A stretch of DNA of 64,000 nucleotides from Streptomyces sp. WM6386 (GTDB lineage: Bacteria > Actinomycetota > Actinomycetes > Streptomycetales > Streptomycetaceae). Positions 1-8,949 of this stretch are shown piece after piece (the first letter of the stretch is position 1; the number at the start of each line of letters is the position of its first letter). The translations under genes and the position numbers were made by a program. Location of the stretch: the NCBI RefSeq assembly GCF_000972385.1, contig NZ_JXTE01000015.1:1-64000 (forward strand). Direction: 5' to 3'. The notes beneath the pieces were generated by a model, which searched no databases, was not told the origin of the DNA, and worked only from the letters and a program-made list of their open reading frames with translations.

Positions 1-570
1 TGGGAGATCGGCGCACGCGTCCTCGCCGTACGCCCCGCCGCCCTCCAGGGATCCAGCCTCTACGCCGCCGCACGCGACCCCATGGTCCGCCTCCGCGACG
101 CAGTGAACGAGACCATCCACCTCTGCGTACCGGACGCACCCCAGTGCATGGTCGTCGTCGACCGCGTCGACTGCGACCATGCCGTACGGACCCACCACGC
201 CATCGGCGACACCTCGCCCCTGCACGCCACCGCCACCGGACACGCCGTCCTCGCCCATCTGCCGGAGGCGGACATCGACGAGATCGTCACCCGCGGACTG
301 GAGAGCTACAGCGACTCCACCCCCACCGACCCCGCGGAACTGCGCGCCGAACTGCGGCGCGTCCGCAAGAACGGATACGCCGTCAACCGCAACCAGTACC
401 TGGCCGGCGTCTGCGCCATCGCCGCGCCCGTCCTGGACGGCGACGGCAGCCCGCTGGCCGCCGTGGCTGTCTCCCTTCCCGACTCCCGCTTCTCGCCGGA
501 CCGGCTGCCCGAGCTGGGCCGGCTGGTCGCCGACACCGCAGCGGAGATCACCGCTCGCCGCCTGGGTTGA
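1..570 (+). CDS. IclR-family transcriptional regulator, C-terminal part
   Basis: The frame is open from base 1 and closes with TGA, so about 189 codons are visible and the N-terminal winged helix lies outside the window. The visible part is the effector-binding domain. 'GDTSPLHATATGHAVLA' and the closing 'RLVADTAAEITARR' are typical of IclR-type ligand domains (established family knowledge). Such proteins bind a small metabolite and control nearby catabolic operons. The gene is convergent with the aldehyde dehydrogenase gene, and two strong hairpins separate them. Its target cannot be told from the sequence; the adjacent amino-acid operon is possible but already has its own divergent regulator. 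Confidence 0.85.
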   Translation, partial: WEIGARVLAVRPAALQGSSLYAAARDPMVRLRDAVNETIHLCVPDAPQCMVVVDRVDCDHAVRTHHAIGDTSPLHATATGHAVLAHLPEADIDEIVTRGLESYSDSTPTDPAELRAELRRVRKNGYAVNRNQYLAGVCAIAAPVLDGDGSPLAAVAVSLPDSRFSPDRLPELGRLVADTAAEITARRLG

Positions 571-765
571 CAGCCGCTCCCCCGCGCGCCCCTGGTCGGA
601 ACAGGGGCGGGTGCCGCGCAGGTGCCGCCCTTTGTCCCGCATCGAGGTGGAGCCGGGAAACCGGTGCCTGCCTCCACGACAAGCCGGACACCCAAGCGCT
701 CACGCTCGTTCCGCCTGGACGCCGCACCCGGCAGCCTGTGAGGGCCATCGCCAACGCCCCTGGCC

Positions 766-828
766 GACACCGGGTGGTACCGGTCCGGGATGCCAGTCGG
801 TGACGGCAAAGGGACACCACCCGGTGTC
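766..828. repeat. Inverted repeat, 13-bp arms
   Basis: GACACCGGGTGGT at 766-778 is the exact reverse complement of ACCACCCGGTGTC at 816-828, with a 37-base loop. It lies between two convergent genes and just before the stronger hairpin at 843-881, so a role in transcript ends is likely (inference). Confidence 0.55.
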
Positions 829-842
829 GCTGAAGGCCGTCT

Positions 843-881
843 GCCCCCGTGCCCGGTGGTGTGGAAACCGGGCACGGGGGC
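843..881. terminator. Bidirectional hairpin terminator
   Basis: GCCCCCGTGCCCGG (843-856) pairs perfectly with CCGGGCACGGGGGC (868-881) across an 11-base loop. There is no T-run, which is usual for Streptomyces terminators. It sits between the stop codons of the convergent IclR and aldehyde dehydrogenase genes and probably serves both. Confidence 0.75.
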
Positions 882-927
882 GGCCCGTCGCGGTGCGCGA
901 GGCGGAGGAGTCAGGGCATGACCGCCG

Positions 928-2367
928 TCATCGCACGGGCACCGCGAGGTACTGGTACTCCAGGAACTCGTCGATCCCGACCCGGCCGCCCTCGCGCCCG
1001 AGTCCGGACTGCTTGACGCCGCCGAAGGGGGCGGCAGGGTTGGAGACGAGGCCGGTGTTCAGACCGACCATGCCCACCTCCAGGCGTTCACTGACGCGAA
1101 GGGCACGGTCCAGGCCCTCGGTGAAGACGTAGCCGACGAGTCCCCAGGGGGTGTCGTTGGCCCGGCGGATCACCTCGTCCTCGTCATCGAAGGTGAGGAT
1201 CGCCGCCACGGGGCCGAAGATCTCCGTGTCCATCAGTCGGCTGCCGGAGTCGACGTCGGTGAGGACGGTCGGCGGGTAGAAGCAGCCCGGCCCTTCGGGC
1301 GCGCGGCCGCCGACGAGCACCTGCGCGCCGCGCTCCACCGCGTCGGCGACCAGTTCCTCGACCTTGGCCCGCCCGGCCCGGTCGATCAGCGGTCCGACGT
1401 CGACGCCGTCCCGGGTACCGGGACCGACCACGAGCGCGCCCATGCGCTCGGCCAGGCGACGTCCGAACTCCTCCGCCACCGAGTGGTGTACGAAGAAGCG
1501 GTTGGCGGCGGTGCACGCCTCGCCCATGTTGCGCATCTTGGCGAGCATCGCGCCGTCGACGGCCTTGTCCAGGTCGGCGTCCTCGAAGACGATGAACGGC
1601 GCGTTGCCGCCCAGCTCCATCGAGGTGCGTACGACGGCGTCGGCGCACTGGGCGAGCAGCAACCGCCCCACGTTGGTGGAGCCGGTGAAGGACAGCTTGC
1701 GAATCCGCCCGCCGCGCAGGAGCGGTTCGCACACCTCCCCCGCACGGGAGGTGGTGACGACGTTGAGCACGCCGTCCGGCAGCCCGGCCTCCTTGAGGAT
1801 CGCGGCGAGGGCCAGGCTGGAGAGCGGGGTCTGCGGGGCCGGCTTGAGCACCATCGTGCAGCCGGCCGCGATTGCCGGGCCGATCTTGCGGGTGCCCATG
1901 GCCAGCGGGAAGTTCCACGGTGTGATCAGCAGACAGGGGCCGACCGGGCGGCGGGACAGCAGCATGCGGTTGCGGCCGTCGGGCAGGATGCCGCCACCGC
2001 CGTCGATACGCACGGCCTCCTCGGAGAACCAGCGGAAGAACTCCGCCGCGTACGCCACCTCTCCCCTGGCCTCGGCCAACGGCTTGCCCATCTCGGCCGT
2101 CATCAGGTGGGCCAGCTCGTCGGTGCGCTCGAGGACGATCTCGTAGGCGCGGCGCAGGATCTCACTGCGGGCCCGCGGGGCCGTACGGGCCCACTCCTCC
2201 TGCGCCTGGACGGCCGCGTCCTCCGCCAGCCGGGCGTCCTTGGCGCCCGCGTCGGCGACGTACGTGATGATCTCGCCGGTCGCGGGGTCGTCCACGGGCA
2301 TGGTGGCGCCGTCCGCGGCGTCCACCCAGGACCCACCGATGAACAACTGCGCGGGTGTGTCGGTCAT
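928..2367 (-). CDS. gabD: NAD(P)-dependent semialdehyde dehydrogenase (succinate/glutarate-semialdehyde type)
   Basis: This is a 479-residue aldehyde dehydrogenase of normal family length. The Rossmann-side 'ITPWNFPLA' motif, the catalytic glutamate in 'MELGG' near residue 250 and the nucleophilic cysteine in 'GEACTAANR' near residue 284 are all present. '[14 protein letters not shown]' near the C-terminus matches the GabD/DavD group. It should oxidise succinic or glutaric semialdehyde to the diacid. The ATG overlaps the TGA of the upstream oxidoreductase gene (ATGA at 2364-2367), so the genes are translationally coupled. With the aminotransferase it forms a GABA or 5-aminovalerate route; the sequence does not decide between these. 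Confidence 0.88.
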   Translation of the reverse strand: MTDTPAQLFIGGSWVDAADGATMPVDDPATGEIITYVADAGAKDARLAEDAAVQAQEEWARTAPRARSEILRRAYEIVLERTDELAHLMTAEMGKPLAEARGEVAYAAEFFRWFSEEAVRIDGGGGILPDGRNRMLLSRRPVGPCLLITPWNFPLAMGTRKIGPAIAAGCTMVLKPAPQTPLSSLALAAILKEAGLPDGVLNVVTTSRAGEVCEPLLRGGRIRKLSFTGSTNVGRLLLAQCADAVVRTSMELGGNAPFIVFEDADLDKAVDGAMLAKMRNMGEACTAANRFFVHHSVAEEFGRRLAERMGALVVGPGTRDGVDVGPLIDRAGRAKVEELVADAVERGAQVLVGGRAPEGPGCFYPPTVLTDVDSGSRLMDTEIFGPVAAILTFDDEDEVIRRANDTPWGLVGYVFTEGLDRALRVSERLEVGMVGLNTGLVSNPAAPFGGVKQSGLGREGGRVGIDEFLEYQYLAVPVR

Positions 2368-5228
2368 GACGTCTCTCCTGGTTGATCGGCAGCGGGGTCG
2401 AGCAGTTCCGCTAGGTGCAGGGCCCGGAGGCCCCGGTCACCGGCGAGATGGTCGATCTGGGTGGCGCAGCTGAAGCCGTCGGCCACGACGACGGTCGGCG
2501 TGTCCTGGCCGATGCCGTCGAGGCGAGGTTTCAGGGCCAGGCCGGCGACGGCCATCGAGGTGTCGTAGTGCTGTTCCTCGAAGCCGAAGTTGCCCGCGAG
2601 GCCGCAGCAGCCCTCGGCCTCGTCGACCTTGCCCACACCCAGTCGGCGCAGCAGGTCGGCTGGGCGGCTGCCCTTGAAGGTGGCGTACTCGTGACAGTGG
2701 GTCTGCAGGACGACGTCGTCCGGCAGCTCGGGAGGCGTCCAGTCGGCGGCCAGGTCGGTCAGGGCGCCGGTGAAGGTGTGAACGCGGTCCGCGACCCGCC
2801 GGGCGGCGTCCGTCCCGAGGAGCTCGGGCACGTCGCGCTTGAGCGCGGCGGCACAGCTTGGCTCGGCCACGATGATGGGCCGTTCGTCGCCGTTGTCGAG
2901 GTAGGCGACCGTACGGGCCATGATTTTGCGGGCCACGGAGAGCTGGCCGGTGCTGACCCAGGTCAGACCGCAGCACAAGCCGTCCTGAGCCGTGCAGGGG
3001 ATTCCCGCGTCGGCGAGCACACGGCTCGCGGCCCCCGCCACCTCGGGACGGAAGGCGCGCGTGAAGCTGTCGACGAAGAGCAGGGCCTTCGCCGGTTCGC
3101 CGCTCTTCGCCTTGCGCAGGACCCTGCGCAGGCTGCGCCGGGGGGCGAAGGCGGGGATCCTGCGCTTCGTCGTGACGCCTCCAAGACGGGCGAGCAGTGT
3201 GCCGATCGGTCCGCGCAACAGGACATTGAGGGGGCGGGCGGCGTATCCGGCGAGGGCGGAGGTGAGGGGCAGCCAGCCCAGCGAGTAGTGGGAGCGCGGC
3301 CGGATCCTGCCCTTGTAGTGCTGGTGCAGGAACTCCGCCTTGTAGGTGGCCATGTCGACGCCGACCGGGCAGTCGCTGGAGCATGCCTTGCAGGACAGGC
3401 ACAGGTCGAGGGCGTCCCGTACCTCCGTGGACCGCCAGCCGTCCTGAATGGTCTCGCCGCGCACCATCTCTTGGAGGAGGCGGGCCCTGCCCCGCGTGGA
3501 GTCGTTCTCCTCTCCCGTGGCCCGGTAGCTGGGGCACATCACGCCGCCCGCGTCGCTGCGACATCGGCCGACGCCGACGCAGCGGCGGGCCGCGCCCGCA
3601 AAGCCGTCCTCGTCGTGCGGGAAGGTGAACTCCGTGGCCAGGGGCTGGATCTGGTGCAGCGCGAGATCGGCGTCGAGCGGGGCGGGAGCCACGATGACGC
3701 CGGGGTTCAGCAGCCCCTCGGGATCAAAGACCTGCTTGAAAGCGGCAAACGCCCGGATCATCCGGTGGCTGTACATGACCTCCAGCAACTCGCCGCGCGC
3801 CCGCCCGTCCCCGTGCTCGCCCGACAGCGTTCCGCCATGGGCGACGACCAGGGCGGCGGCCTCGTGCAGGAAGCGGCGGGCGGCGGCGCGGCCCTCGTCC
3901 GTGGCGAGGTCGAAGTCGATGCGCACGTGGACGCACCCCGCGCCGAAGTGCCCGTACATCACGCCCGTAAGCCCGTGATCGGCCAACAGCTTGCGGAAGT
4001 CCCGCAGGTATCCGGCGAGGTTCTCGGGCGCCACCGCCGAGTCCTCCCAGCCCGGCCACGACTCTCCGCCGTCGACGAGGCGGGCGGCCAGGCCGGCCCC
4101 GTCCTCGCGGACCCGCCACAGGGAGCGCCGCTCGGCCGCGCTCTCCACAACCCGCCCGCCGGTCATCCGACCCTGTGCCTTGAGCACGTCGAGGAGCTCG
4201 GCCGCGCGCGTGTTGACCGTGGCCTGGTCGTCGCCGTCGAGTTCGACGTACAGCCAAGCGCGCCCCTCGGGCAGTCCCGTGACGGAGTCGGGGCCGCGGC
4301 GGGCGCGCATGGTGGCGACGATCGCCTCGTCCATGCCCTCGACGGCGGTCGGATTCCACCGCAGGATCTCCGGCACGTCCTCGGCCGCGTCGACGACGTC
4401 GTCGTAGCCGAGGGTCAGCAGCGCGGAAGCCTGTGCGGTCGCCACCAGGCGGACCGTCGCGGCGGTGACGACCGCACAGGAGCCCTCGGTGCCGACCAAC
4501 GCGCGGGCCATGTCGAAGCCGCGCTCGGGCAGCAGGTGGTGCAGCTGGTAGCCGGAGACCTGACGGGGGATCTGGCCCAGCTCGGTCCTGATCGGCCCCA
4601 GGTTGTCGCCGATCAGGCGTCGTACGTCCGCTTCGAGGCGGGTGACGTGGTCGGTGTCGCGTGGGTCGGTCGGGTGCAGGCCGGTACGGTCGGCGACGGC
4701 CCGCACACCCTCGGCCGTCACGATCTCCAGCGCCTCGATGTGGCTGCTGGTCCGCCCGTGCCGCACGGACCGGTTCCCGCACGCGTCGTTGCCGATCATC
4801 CCGCCGAGGGTGCAGCGGCTGTGCGAGGACGGGTCGGGGCCGAAGGAGAGCCCGTGCAGGGCGGTCGCGCTCTGCAGCGTGTCGAGGACGACTCCGGCCT
4901 CGACACGCGCGGTCCCGCCGGCCGGGTCGATGTCCAGGATCCGGTTCATGTACCGGGAGAAGTCCAGGACGACGCCCGGCCCGACCGCGTTGCCGGCCAT
5001 GCTGGTTCCGCCGCCGCGGGCGGTGATGGGGATGCCCGTCTCCTTGCAGGCCCGCAGCACCGCGACCACGTCGTCGGCGCTGCGGGGGAAGGCCACAGCC
5101 TGCGGGGGGACGCGGTAGTTGGAGGCGTCGAAGGCGTACGGGCCGAGGGCGCCCGGACCGGATTCCACCCGCAGGCCGGGAGCCGTCTCGGTGAGGCGGG
5201 CGGTCAGCCGTGCCACGCTGTCGCTCAT
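2364..5228 (-). CDS. FAD-linked oxidase fused to Fe-S/CCG-domain subunit (GlcD-GlcF-like)
   Basis: A 954-residue fusion. The N-terminal half is a FAD_binding_4/PCMH oxidase with 'ARGGGTSMAGNAVGPG' followed by a FAD-oxidase C-terminal domain with 'GEHGDGRARGEL'. The C-terminal half has two Fe-S cysteine clusters ('CVGVGRC' near residue 550 and 'CLSCKACSSDCPVG' near 611) and two cysteine-rich CCG modules ('CCGLTW', 'GCCGLAGNFG'). This architecture oxidises 2-hydroxyacids such as D-2-hydroxyglutarate or D-lactate and passes electrons to the respiratory chain. I chose the ATG at 5228 because it overlaps the aminotransferase stop as ATGA; an in-frame start 126 bases upstream would run inside that gene. 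Its place between aminotransferase and dehydrogenase suggests a 2-hydroxyacid arising in the same pathway (inference). Confidence 0.85.
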   Translation of the reverse strand: MSDSVARLTARLTETAPGLRVESGPGALGPYAFDASNYRVPPQAVAFPRSADDVVAVLRACKETGIPITARGGGTSMAGNAVGPGVVLDFSRYMNRILDIDPAGGTARVEAGVVLDTLQSATALHGLSFGPDPSSHSRCTLGGMIGNDACGNRSVRHGRTSSHIEALEIVTAEGVRAVADRTGLHPTDPRDTDHVTRLEADVRRLIGDNLGPIRTELGQIPRQVSGYQLHHLLPERGFDMARALVGTEGSCAVVTAATVRLVATAQASALLTLGYDDVVDAAEDVPEILRWNPTAVEGMDEAIVATMRARRGPDSVTGLPEGRAWLYVELDGDDQATVNTRAAELLDVLKAQGRMTGGRVVESAAERRSLWRVREDGAGLAARLVDGGESWPGWEDSAVAPENLAGYLRDFRKLLADHGLTGVMYGHFGAGCVHVRIDFDLATDEGRAAARRFLHEAAALVVAHGGTLSGEHGDGRARGELLEVMYSHRMIRAFAAFKQVFDPEGLLNPGVIVAPAPLDADLALHQIQPLATEFTFPHDEDGFAGAARRCVGVGRCRSDAGGVMCPSYRATGEENDSTRGRARLLQEMVRGETIQDGWRSTEVRDALDLCLSCKACSSDCPVGVDMATYKAEFLHQHYKGRIRPRSHYSLGWLPLTSALAGYAARPLNVLLRGPIGTLLARLGGVTTKRRIPAFAPRRSLRRVLRKAKSGEPAKALLFVDSFTRAFRPEVAGAASRVLADAGIPCTAQDGLCCGLTWVSTGQLSVARKIMARTVAYLDNGDERPIIVAEPSCAAALKRDVPELLGTDAARRVADRVHTFTGALTDLAADWTPPELPDDVVLQTHCHEYATFKGSRPADLLRRLGVGKVDEAEGCCGLAGNFGFEEQHYDTSMAVAGLALKPRLDGIGQDTPTVVVADGFSCATQIDHLAGDRGLRALHLAELLDPAADQPGETS

Positions 5229-6493
5229 CGCGGCGATGCTCCTGAGGTACCGGCTTCCACCGCGGTCGCCCACGCCTGGAGGCCCTCGTCCACCGCCGTC
5301 TCGTCGATGACGAGGGCCGGGATCATCCGTACGACCTGGTTCCAGGCGCCGCACAGCAGCAGGAGCAAGCCCTCGTCGATGGCGGCGCGCTGCACGCGGG
5401 CGGCGGTCTCGGGGTCGGGGCCGCCGTCCTCGGTGACGAACTCGGTGGCCAGCATCAGGCCCAGGCCGCGAACGTCACCGATACCCGGCGTGCGGTCGGC
5501 CACCGCCTCCAGGCCCTGGCGCAGGCGCGCCCCCATCGCGTCGGCGTTCTCGACGAGCTTCTCGTCGTGTACGACGTCGAGGGTGGCGACGGCCGCCGCG
5601 CAGGCCACGGCGTTGGCGCCGTACGTGCCGCCCTGCGAGCCCGGCCACGCCTTGGCCATCAGCTCCTCGGAGGCGGCGATGCCGGACAGCGGGAAGCCGC
5701 TGGCCAGGCCCTTTGCGGTGACGAGGATGTCGGGGGTGACGCCGAAGTGGTCGTGGCCCCAGAAGCGGCCGGTGCGGCCGACGCCGGTCTGCACCTCATC
5801 GAGGATGAGGAGGAAGCCGTGCCGGTCGGCCCGCTCCCGCAGACCTTCCATGAACGCCCGGGTCGCGGGGACGTAGCCGCCCTCGCCGAGCACCGGCTCG
5901 ACGATGATCGCGGCCGTGTCGGCGGGCGAGGAGATCGTCTGCAGGGTGTAGTCGAGCTCCTTCAGGGCGAAGCGGGTCGCGGTCTCCTCGTCCCAGCCGT
6001 AGCGGTAGGCCGACGGGAAGGGGGTGACGACCACGCCGCTCATCAGCGGGGCGAAGCCGGACCGGAAGCGGGTGCCGGAGGTGGTCATGGAGGCGGCGGC
6101 CACCGTGCGGCCGTGGAAGCCGCCGTGGCAGACGATGACGTTGGGGCGGCCGGTGGCCTGGCGGGCCAGGCGCAGCGCGGACTCGACGGCCTCGCTGCCG
6201 GAGTTGGTGAAGAACAGGCTGTCCAGGCCGGCCGGCAGCACCTCCCCGAGCTTGTCGACGAGGCGGCGCAGCGGCTCGTGCATGACCGTCGTGTACTGGC
6301 CGTGGATCAGTGTGCCCACCTGCTCCTGCGCCGCCGCCACGACCTTGGGGTGACAGTGCCCGGTGCTGGTGACGCCGATCCCGGCGGTGAAGTCGAGATA
6401 GCGGCGGCCGTCCTGGCCGAAGAGGTGGACGCCCTCGCCCCGGGCCGCCACCACGGGCGTGGCCTGGCGAAGGTGCGGCGACAGTGCGGTCAT
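5225..6493 (-). CDS. gabT: Class III aminotransferase (4-aminobutyrate/5-aminovalerate type)
   Basis: A 422-residue PLP enzyme. It has the glycine-rich 'FTNSGSEAVESALRLAR', the cofactor aspartate in 'LILDEVQTGVGRTG' and the Schiff-base lysine in 'TAKGLASGFPLSG' near residue 260. It should transfer the omega-amino group of GABA or a related amino acid to 2-oxoglutarate. The start at 6493 follows GGGAG with 5-6 bases of spacing; the longer in-frame start at 6595 would intrude into the divergent promoter region. It is the first gene of a three-gene coupled operon, divergent from the PucR-type regulator gene. Confidence 0.88.
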   Translation of the reverse strand: MTALSPHLRQATPVVAARGEGVHLFGQDGRRYLDFTAGIGVTSTGHCHPKVVAAAQEQVGTLIHGQYTTVMHEPLRRLVDKLGEVLPAGLDSLFFTNSGSEAVESALRLARQATGRPNVIVCHGGFHGRTVAAASMTTSGTRFRSGFAPLMSGVVVTPFPSAYRYGWDEETATRFALKELDYTLQTISSPADTAAIIVEPVLGEGGYVPATRAFMEGLRERADRHGFLLILDEVQTGVGRTGRFWGHDHFGVTPDILVTAKGLASGFPLSGIAASEELMAKAWPGSQGGTYGANAVACAAAVATLDVVHDEKLVENADAMGARLRQGLEAVADRTPGIGDVRGLGLMLATEFVTEDGGPDPETAARVQRAAIDEGLLLLLCGAWNQVVRMIPALVIDETAVDEGLQAWATAVEAGTSGASPR

Positions 6494-6718
6494 GTTCGTC
6501 TCCCGGCCTCGGTATTCGGTCTGCTGCGGTATCCCGAGCATCTCCGCGGACCAGGGGTGCGCCAACGCCCGATCTGTCCGGCGGGGCCGCGACATCCGGA
6601 CGTTGTGTCAACCACCCCAGGGCGCCTCGCACGCACGGGAGCTCCGGCCCGACCACCGGACAGCTCTTGCGCAGGTCAGTGCTGCTTGTCACAGTGTCCG
6701 GGCACCCAGGGAGGCACC
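6494..6718. promoter_or_regulatory. Divergent control region with repeated TCCGG motifs
   Basis: This 225-base gap separates the operon start (6493, reverse) from the PucR gene (6719, forward). CTGTCCGG at 6574-6581 is inverted as CCGGACAG at 6656-6663. Related copies are CATCCGGAC near 6593 and GTGTCCGGG near 6694. Spaced half-sites in both orientations suggest the PucR-type protein binds here (inference). No clear -10/-35 pair was fixed. Confidence 0.45.
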
Positions 6719-7916
6719 ATGAGAGAGAACGCCGGAACGTCCCCGCCGCCGGTCACCGAGAGCCTGGACACCCGTACGACAGGCCGCCCACTCACCGTCG
6801 CCGACGTTCTGGCCCTCCCCGTGCTGGCAACAGGACAGCCGCAGGTCGTCGCAGGCGCGGCCCATCTTGACCGGCTGGTCCGCTGGGTCCACATCACCGA
6901 ACTCACAGATCCCGCCTCCTTCCTCAAGGGCGGCGAACTCGTCCTGACCACCGGCATGCCCCTGCCGGACGACGCCGCGGGGGTACGCCGCTACGTGGAC
7001 GAGCTCACCGACGTCGGAGCCGCGGCCCTCGTCATCGAGCTTGTACGGCGCTACCACCGCCCACCCGAGCCACTCGTCCAAGCCTGTCGAACCCGTGGCC
7101 TCCCGCTGATCACCCTGGGCAAGGACGTCAACTTCCTGGAAGTCACCCAGGTCGTCCACGCCCTCATCCTCGGCAACCAAGCCGACGCCATGCGCCGCAC
7201 CCAGCGCATCCATGAAGCGTTCTCCGCCCTGACCCTGCGCGGCGCCGGCGCCGAGGACGTCGTGCGCTCGGCGGCGGAGATGAGCGGCCGCACGGTCGTC
7301 CTGGAGAACCTGGTGCACCAAGCATTGATCTGCGAGCCCTCCGGTACGACGGTGGAAGACGCGCTCACCGACTGGGAGCGCCGCTCCAGGATGACCCCGT
7401 CGCGCGATCACTCGGCGGCGCTCGGCCCCGAGGCTTGGCTCGTGGTTCCCGTCGAATACCAGGGCGAACGCTGGGGCCGGGTCGTGATGCTCCCGGCGCC
7501 GCCCGGCGCGGGCTTCGGCCCCGAGGACATCACCGTGCTGGAGAGAACGGCGATGGCTCTGACCATCGCGCGCCTCACCCATCCCACGCCCTGGGAACGC
7601 ACCGCTCACCGAAGCGCCCTGCGCGACCTCGCCGAACAGCGCCATCACTCCCCCGAGGACGCCCGGGCCCGGTTCGTCGCGCTCGGCCTGCCCACCGAGG
7701 ACAGCCGCTTCCTCGCCGTCCTGGTGGCCGGCTACACAGGAGAAGGCGCCGAGTCGGAGGGCTGGTTGTCCCGGGAGCTGCGGACCGCAGGGGTTCCGGC
7801 ACTCGTCGGCGAACTGGCTCCCGCCCGCCTCGGCGCCCTCCTGGTCCTGCGCCCTTCCCAGTCCTGGCGACCGACCGTCGAGCGGCTGGCCCGCAACCTC
7901 CTGGACCAGACCCCAG
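6719..7916 (+). pseudogene. PucR-family transcriptional activator, 5' part (interrupted)
   Basis: The ATG at 6719 follows AGGGAGG. The N-terminal PucR domain ('RPLTVADVLALPVL...', 'WVHITELTDPASFLKGGELVLTTG') and the middle region are intact for 399 codons and end at 'LLDQTP'. The frame then enters the inserted element and stops at 7969 after foreign residues. The missing C-terminal CdaR-type helix-turn-helix lies at 11862-12313. PucR proteins activate purine or amino-acid catabolic genes; the divergent aminotransferase operon is the likely target (inference). Without its DNA-binding end the product should be inactive, unless the element excises. Confidence 0.9.
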
Positions 7917-7939
7917 GGGCATGTCCTGAAACGTGCGCG
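7909..7939 (+). repeat. Left target duplication and terminal inverted repeat
   Basis: GACCCCAG (7909-7916) is followed by the left terminal repeat at 7917-7939, which begins GGGCATGTCC and ends TGCGCG. It matches the inverted right end at 20 of 23 positions; the mismatches are at positions 11, 16 and 17. Confidence 0.88.
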
Positions 7940-8002
7940 GGCTGGAATGGCAGCGGCCCCGGTCGGTGAGGGGGGACATCACCGGCCGGGGCCTGTTCTT
8001 GG

Positions 8003-8022
8003 GGCGCGGCGCGTGCCGCGCC
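8003..8022 (-). terminator. Hairpin terminator of the element's reverse gene set
   Basis: GGCGCGGC (8003-8010) and GCCGCGCC (8015-8022) form a perfect 8-bp stem with a GCGT loop. It lies 12 bases beyond the stop codon of the last reverse gene. Confidence 0.55.
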
Positions 8023-8033
8023 GGGTGGGAGTG

Positions 8034-8183
8034 TTAGAGCTTGCCCTCAAGCGCTCGGGCGATGCTGCGCAGGTGCGAGCGGGTCAACGGCGTGTGAACG
8101 CGGGCGGGGTTGCGGTGGCGGCGGGTGCGCTGCGGGAGGGCGGGGGCCGTAGAAACCCGTGCGTGTCCGTTGGCGATTTCCAT
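8034..8183 (-). CDS. Small basic protein of the mobile element
   Basis: A 49-codon frame starting ATG at 8183, with GGAG seven bases upstream, and ending TAA. The product begins MEIANGHARV, is rich in Arg, His and Pro, and ends 'LRSIARALEGKL'. I do not recognise the family. It is last in a reverse gene set and is followed at once by a hairpin. The good ribosome site and context support it; the small size leaves doubt. Confidence 0.5.
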   Translation of the reverse strand: MEIANGHARVSTAPALPQRTRRHRNPARVHTPLTRSHLRSIARALEGKL

Positions 8184-8293
8184 GCTTGCTCCAGGGGGAT
8201 TCGAGGGGGCGCCGGGTTGCGCCCCTTGCTGCTGCTTTTGGTCGGTTGTGGTTAGTGGGTGCGCGGGCGATCAACCGGTCCGCGAGAACACCG

Positions 8294-8512
8294 TCACCCC
8301 CAGACGGGGGGACCGGTGTAGCGGGGCGCGCTGGGCTTCGCGCGCGGCGTGGGCTGCTGGTGCGGGTCGTGGGTCGGGTGGCGGTCGATCAACACCTGAT
8401 AGTCGGTCGCCTTGCTGTAGTCGCCCTCGTCTTTGGCCTGTGCCTTGAGGCGTTCGAACTCGGCGCACTGCGCGCACGGCTCGCCGCCCTGCGGGCTGGT
8501 GGTGTTGGTCAT
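8294..8512 (-). CDS. Hypothetical protein with CxxC motif
   Basis: A 72-residue product beginning MTNTTSPQGG, with 'CAQCAEFERLKAQAKDEGDY' suggesting a small metal-binding or redox knuckle followed by a charged helix. The ATG overlaps the stop of the preceding gene as ATGA. Similar short CxxC/ERL proteins occur next to HTH/DUF397 genes in Streptomyces (from memory, not searched). Function unknown. Confidence 0.6.
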   Translation of the reverse strand: MTNTTSPQGGEPCAQCAEFERLKAQAKDEGDYSKATDYQVLIDRHPTHDPHQQPTPRAKPSAPRYTGPPVWG

Positions 8513-8667
8513 CGTGGCGTCTCCCGTCTGCGTCGGTTGGCGGCCAGCAACCGCAGGCTGAGCGCCTCGACCGCCGTCATTGCCTGACCGTCGAAACCCG
8601 TCCGCGCATCGTCCGCCTCGTGTTCGGGGCGGGGCGCGGGCGTGGCCGGTTGGGGGTGGTCGCTCAC
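8509..8667 (-). CDS. Hypothetical protein (52 aa), coupled
   Basis: It starts with GTG at 8667, which overlaps the upstream stop as GTGA, and its TGA overlaps the next ATG. The product begins MSDHPQPATP and ends in an arginine-rich helix 'LRLLAANRRRRETPR'. No family is recognised. The double overlap shows it belongs to a tightly coupled small-gene set. Confidence 0.55.
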   Translation of the reverse strand: MSDHPQPATPAPRPEHEADDARTGFDGQAMTAVEALSLRLLAANRRRRETPR

Positions 8668-8933
8668 AACACCTCCCCGCGGCTGCGGCGGTTGGCGGTC
8701 GCCACGCCGGTGCGCATCCGTGACGCTCGCCGGTGGGCCTCGGTCGCGGGGCGCACGTCGGCCCACTCGGGGTCCCACTCACGCCCGCCGCCCTCCGGGC
8801 GCAGCGTGATCCGATAACCGATCGTCTCCACCGTGCCCACCACACGCCGCCGCTTGTCCCACAGCAGCGCGTGAATCTCTGGGTGCGCCCCGTCCTTGGA
8901 AAACGGCGGCGGCCCGTCCTCGTCGTCGTCCAT
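8664..8933 (-). CDS. Hypothetical protein (89 aa), element cargo
   Basis: The product starts MDDDEDGPPP at 8933 and contains 'HPEIHALLWDKRRRVVGTVE', then 'WDPEWADVRPATEAHR', and ends 'NRRSRGEVL'. This layout resembles a small beta-rich protein commonly found beside HTH/DUF397 genes in Streptomyces; I know no function. The start is set by position, 16 bases after the upstream gene. The stop overlaps the next GTG (GTGA). Confidence 0.6.
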   Translation of the reverse strand: MDDDEDGPPPFSKDGAHPEIHALLWDKRRRVVGTVETIGYRITLRPEGGGREWDPEWADVRPATEAHRRASRMRTGVATANRRSRGEVL

Positions 8934-8949
8934 CGTGACTCCTCTCCAC

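Larger units (their letters stand above)
571..927. other. Intergenic region between convergent genes
   Basis: No gene is supported in these 357 bases. The stretch holds two perfect inverted repeats listed separately (766-828 and 843-881), as expected where two converging transcripts end. Confidence 0.7.

Noticed and set aside
2415..5876. A 1,153-codon open frame on the forward strand opposite the FAD oxidase and aminotransferase
   Set aside because: It is the complement-strand shadow of real coding sequence in very GC-rich DNA; composition is Gly/Ala/Arg/Val-heavy with no domain, and the reverse-strand proteins carry all catalytic motifs.
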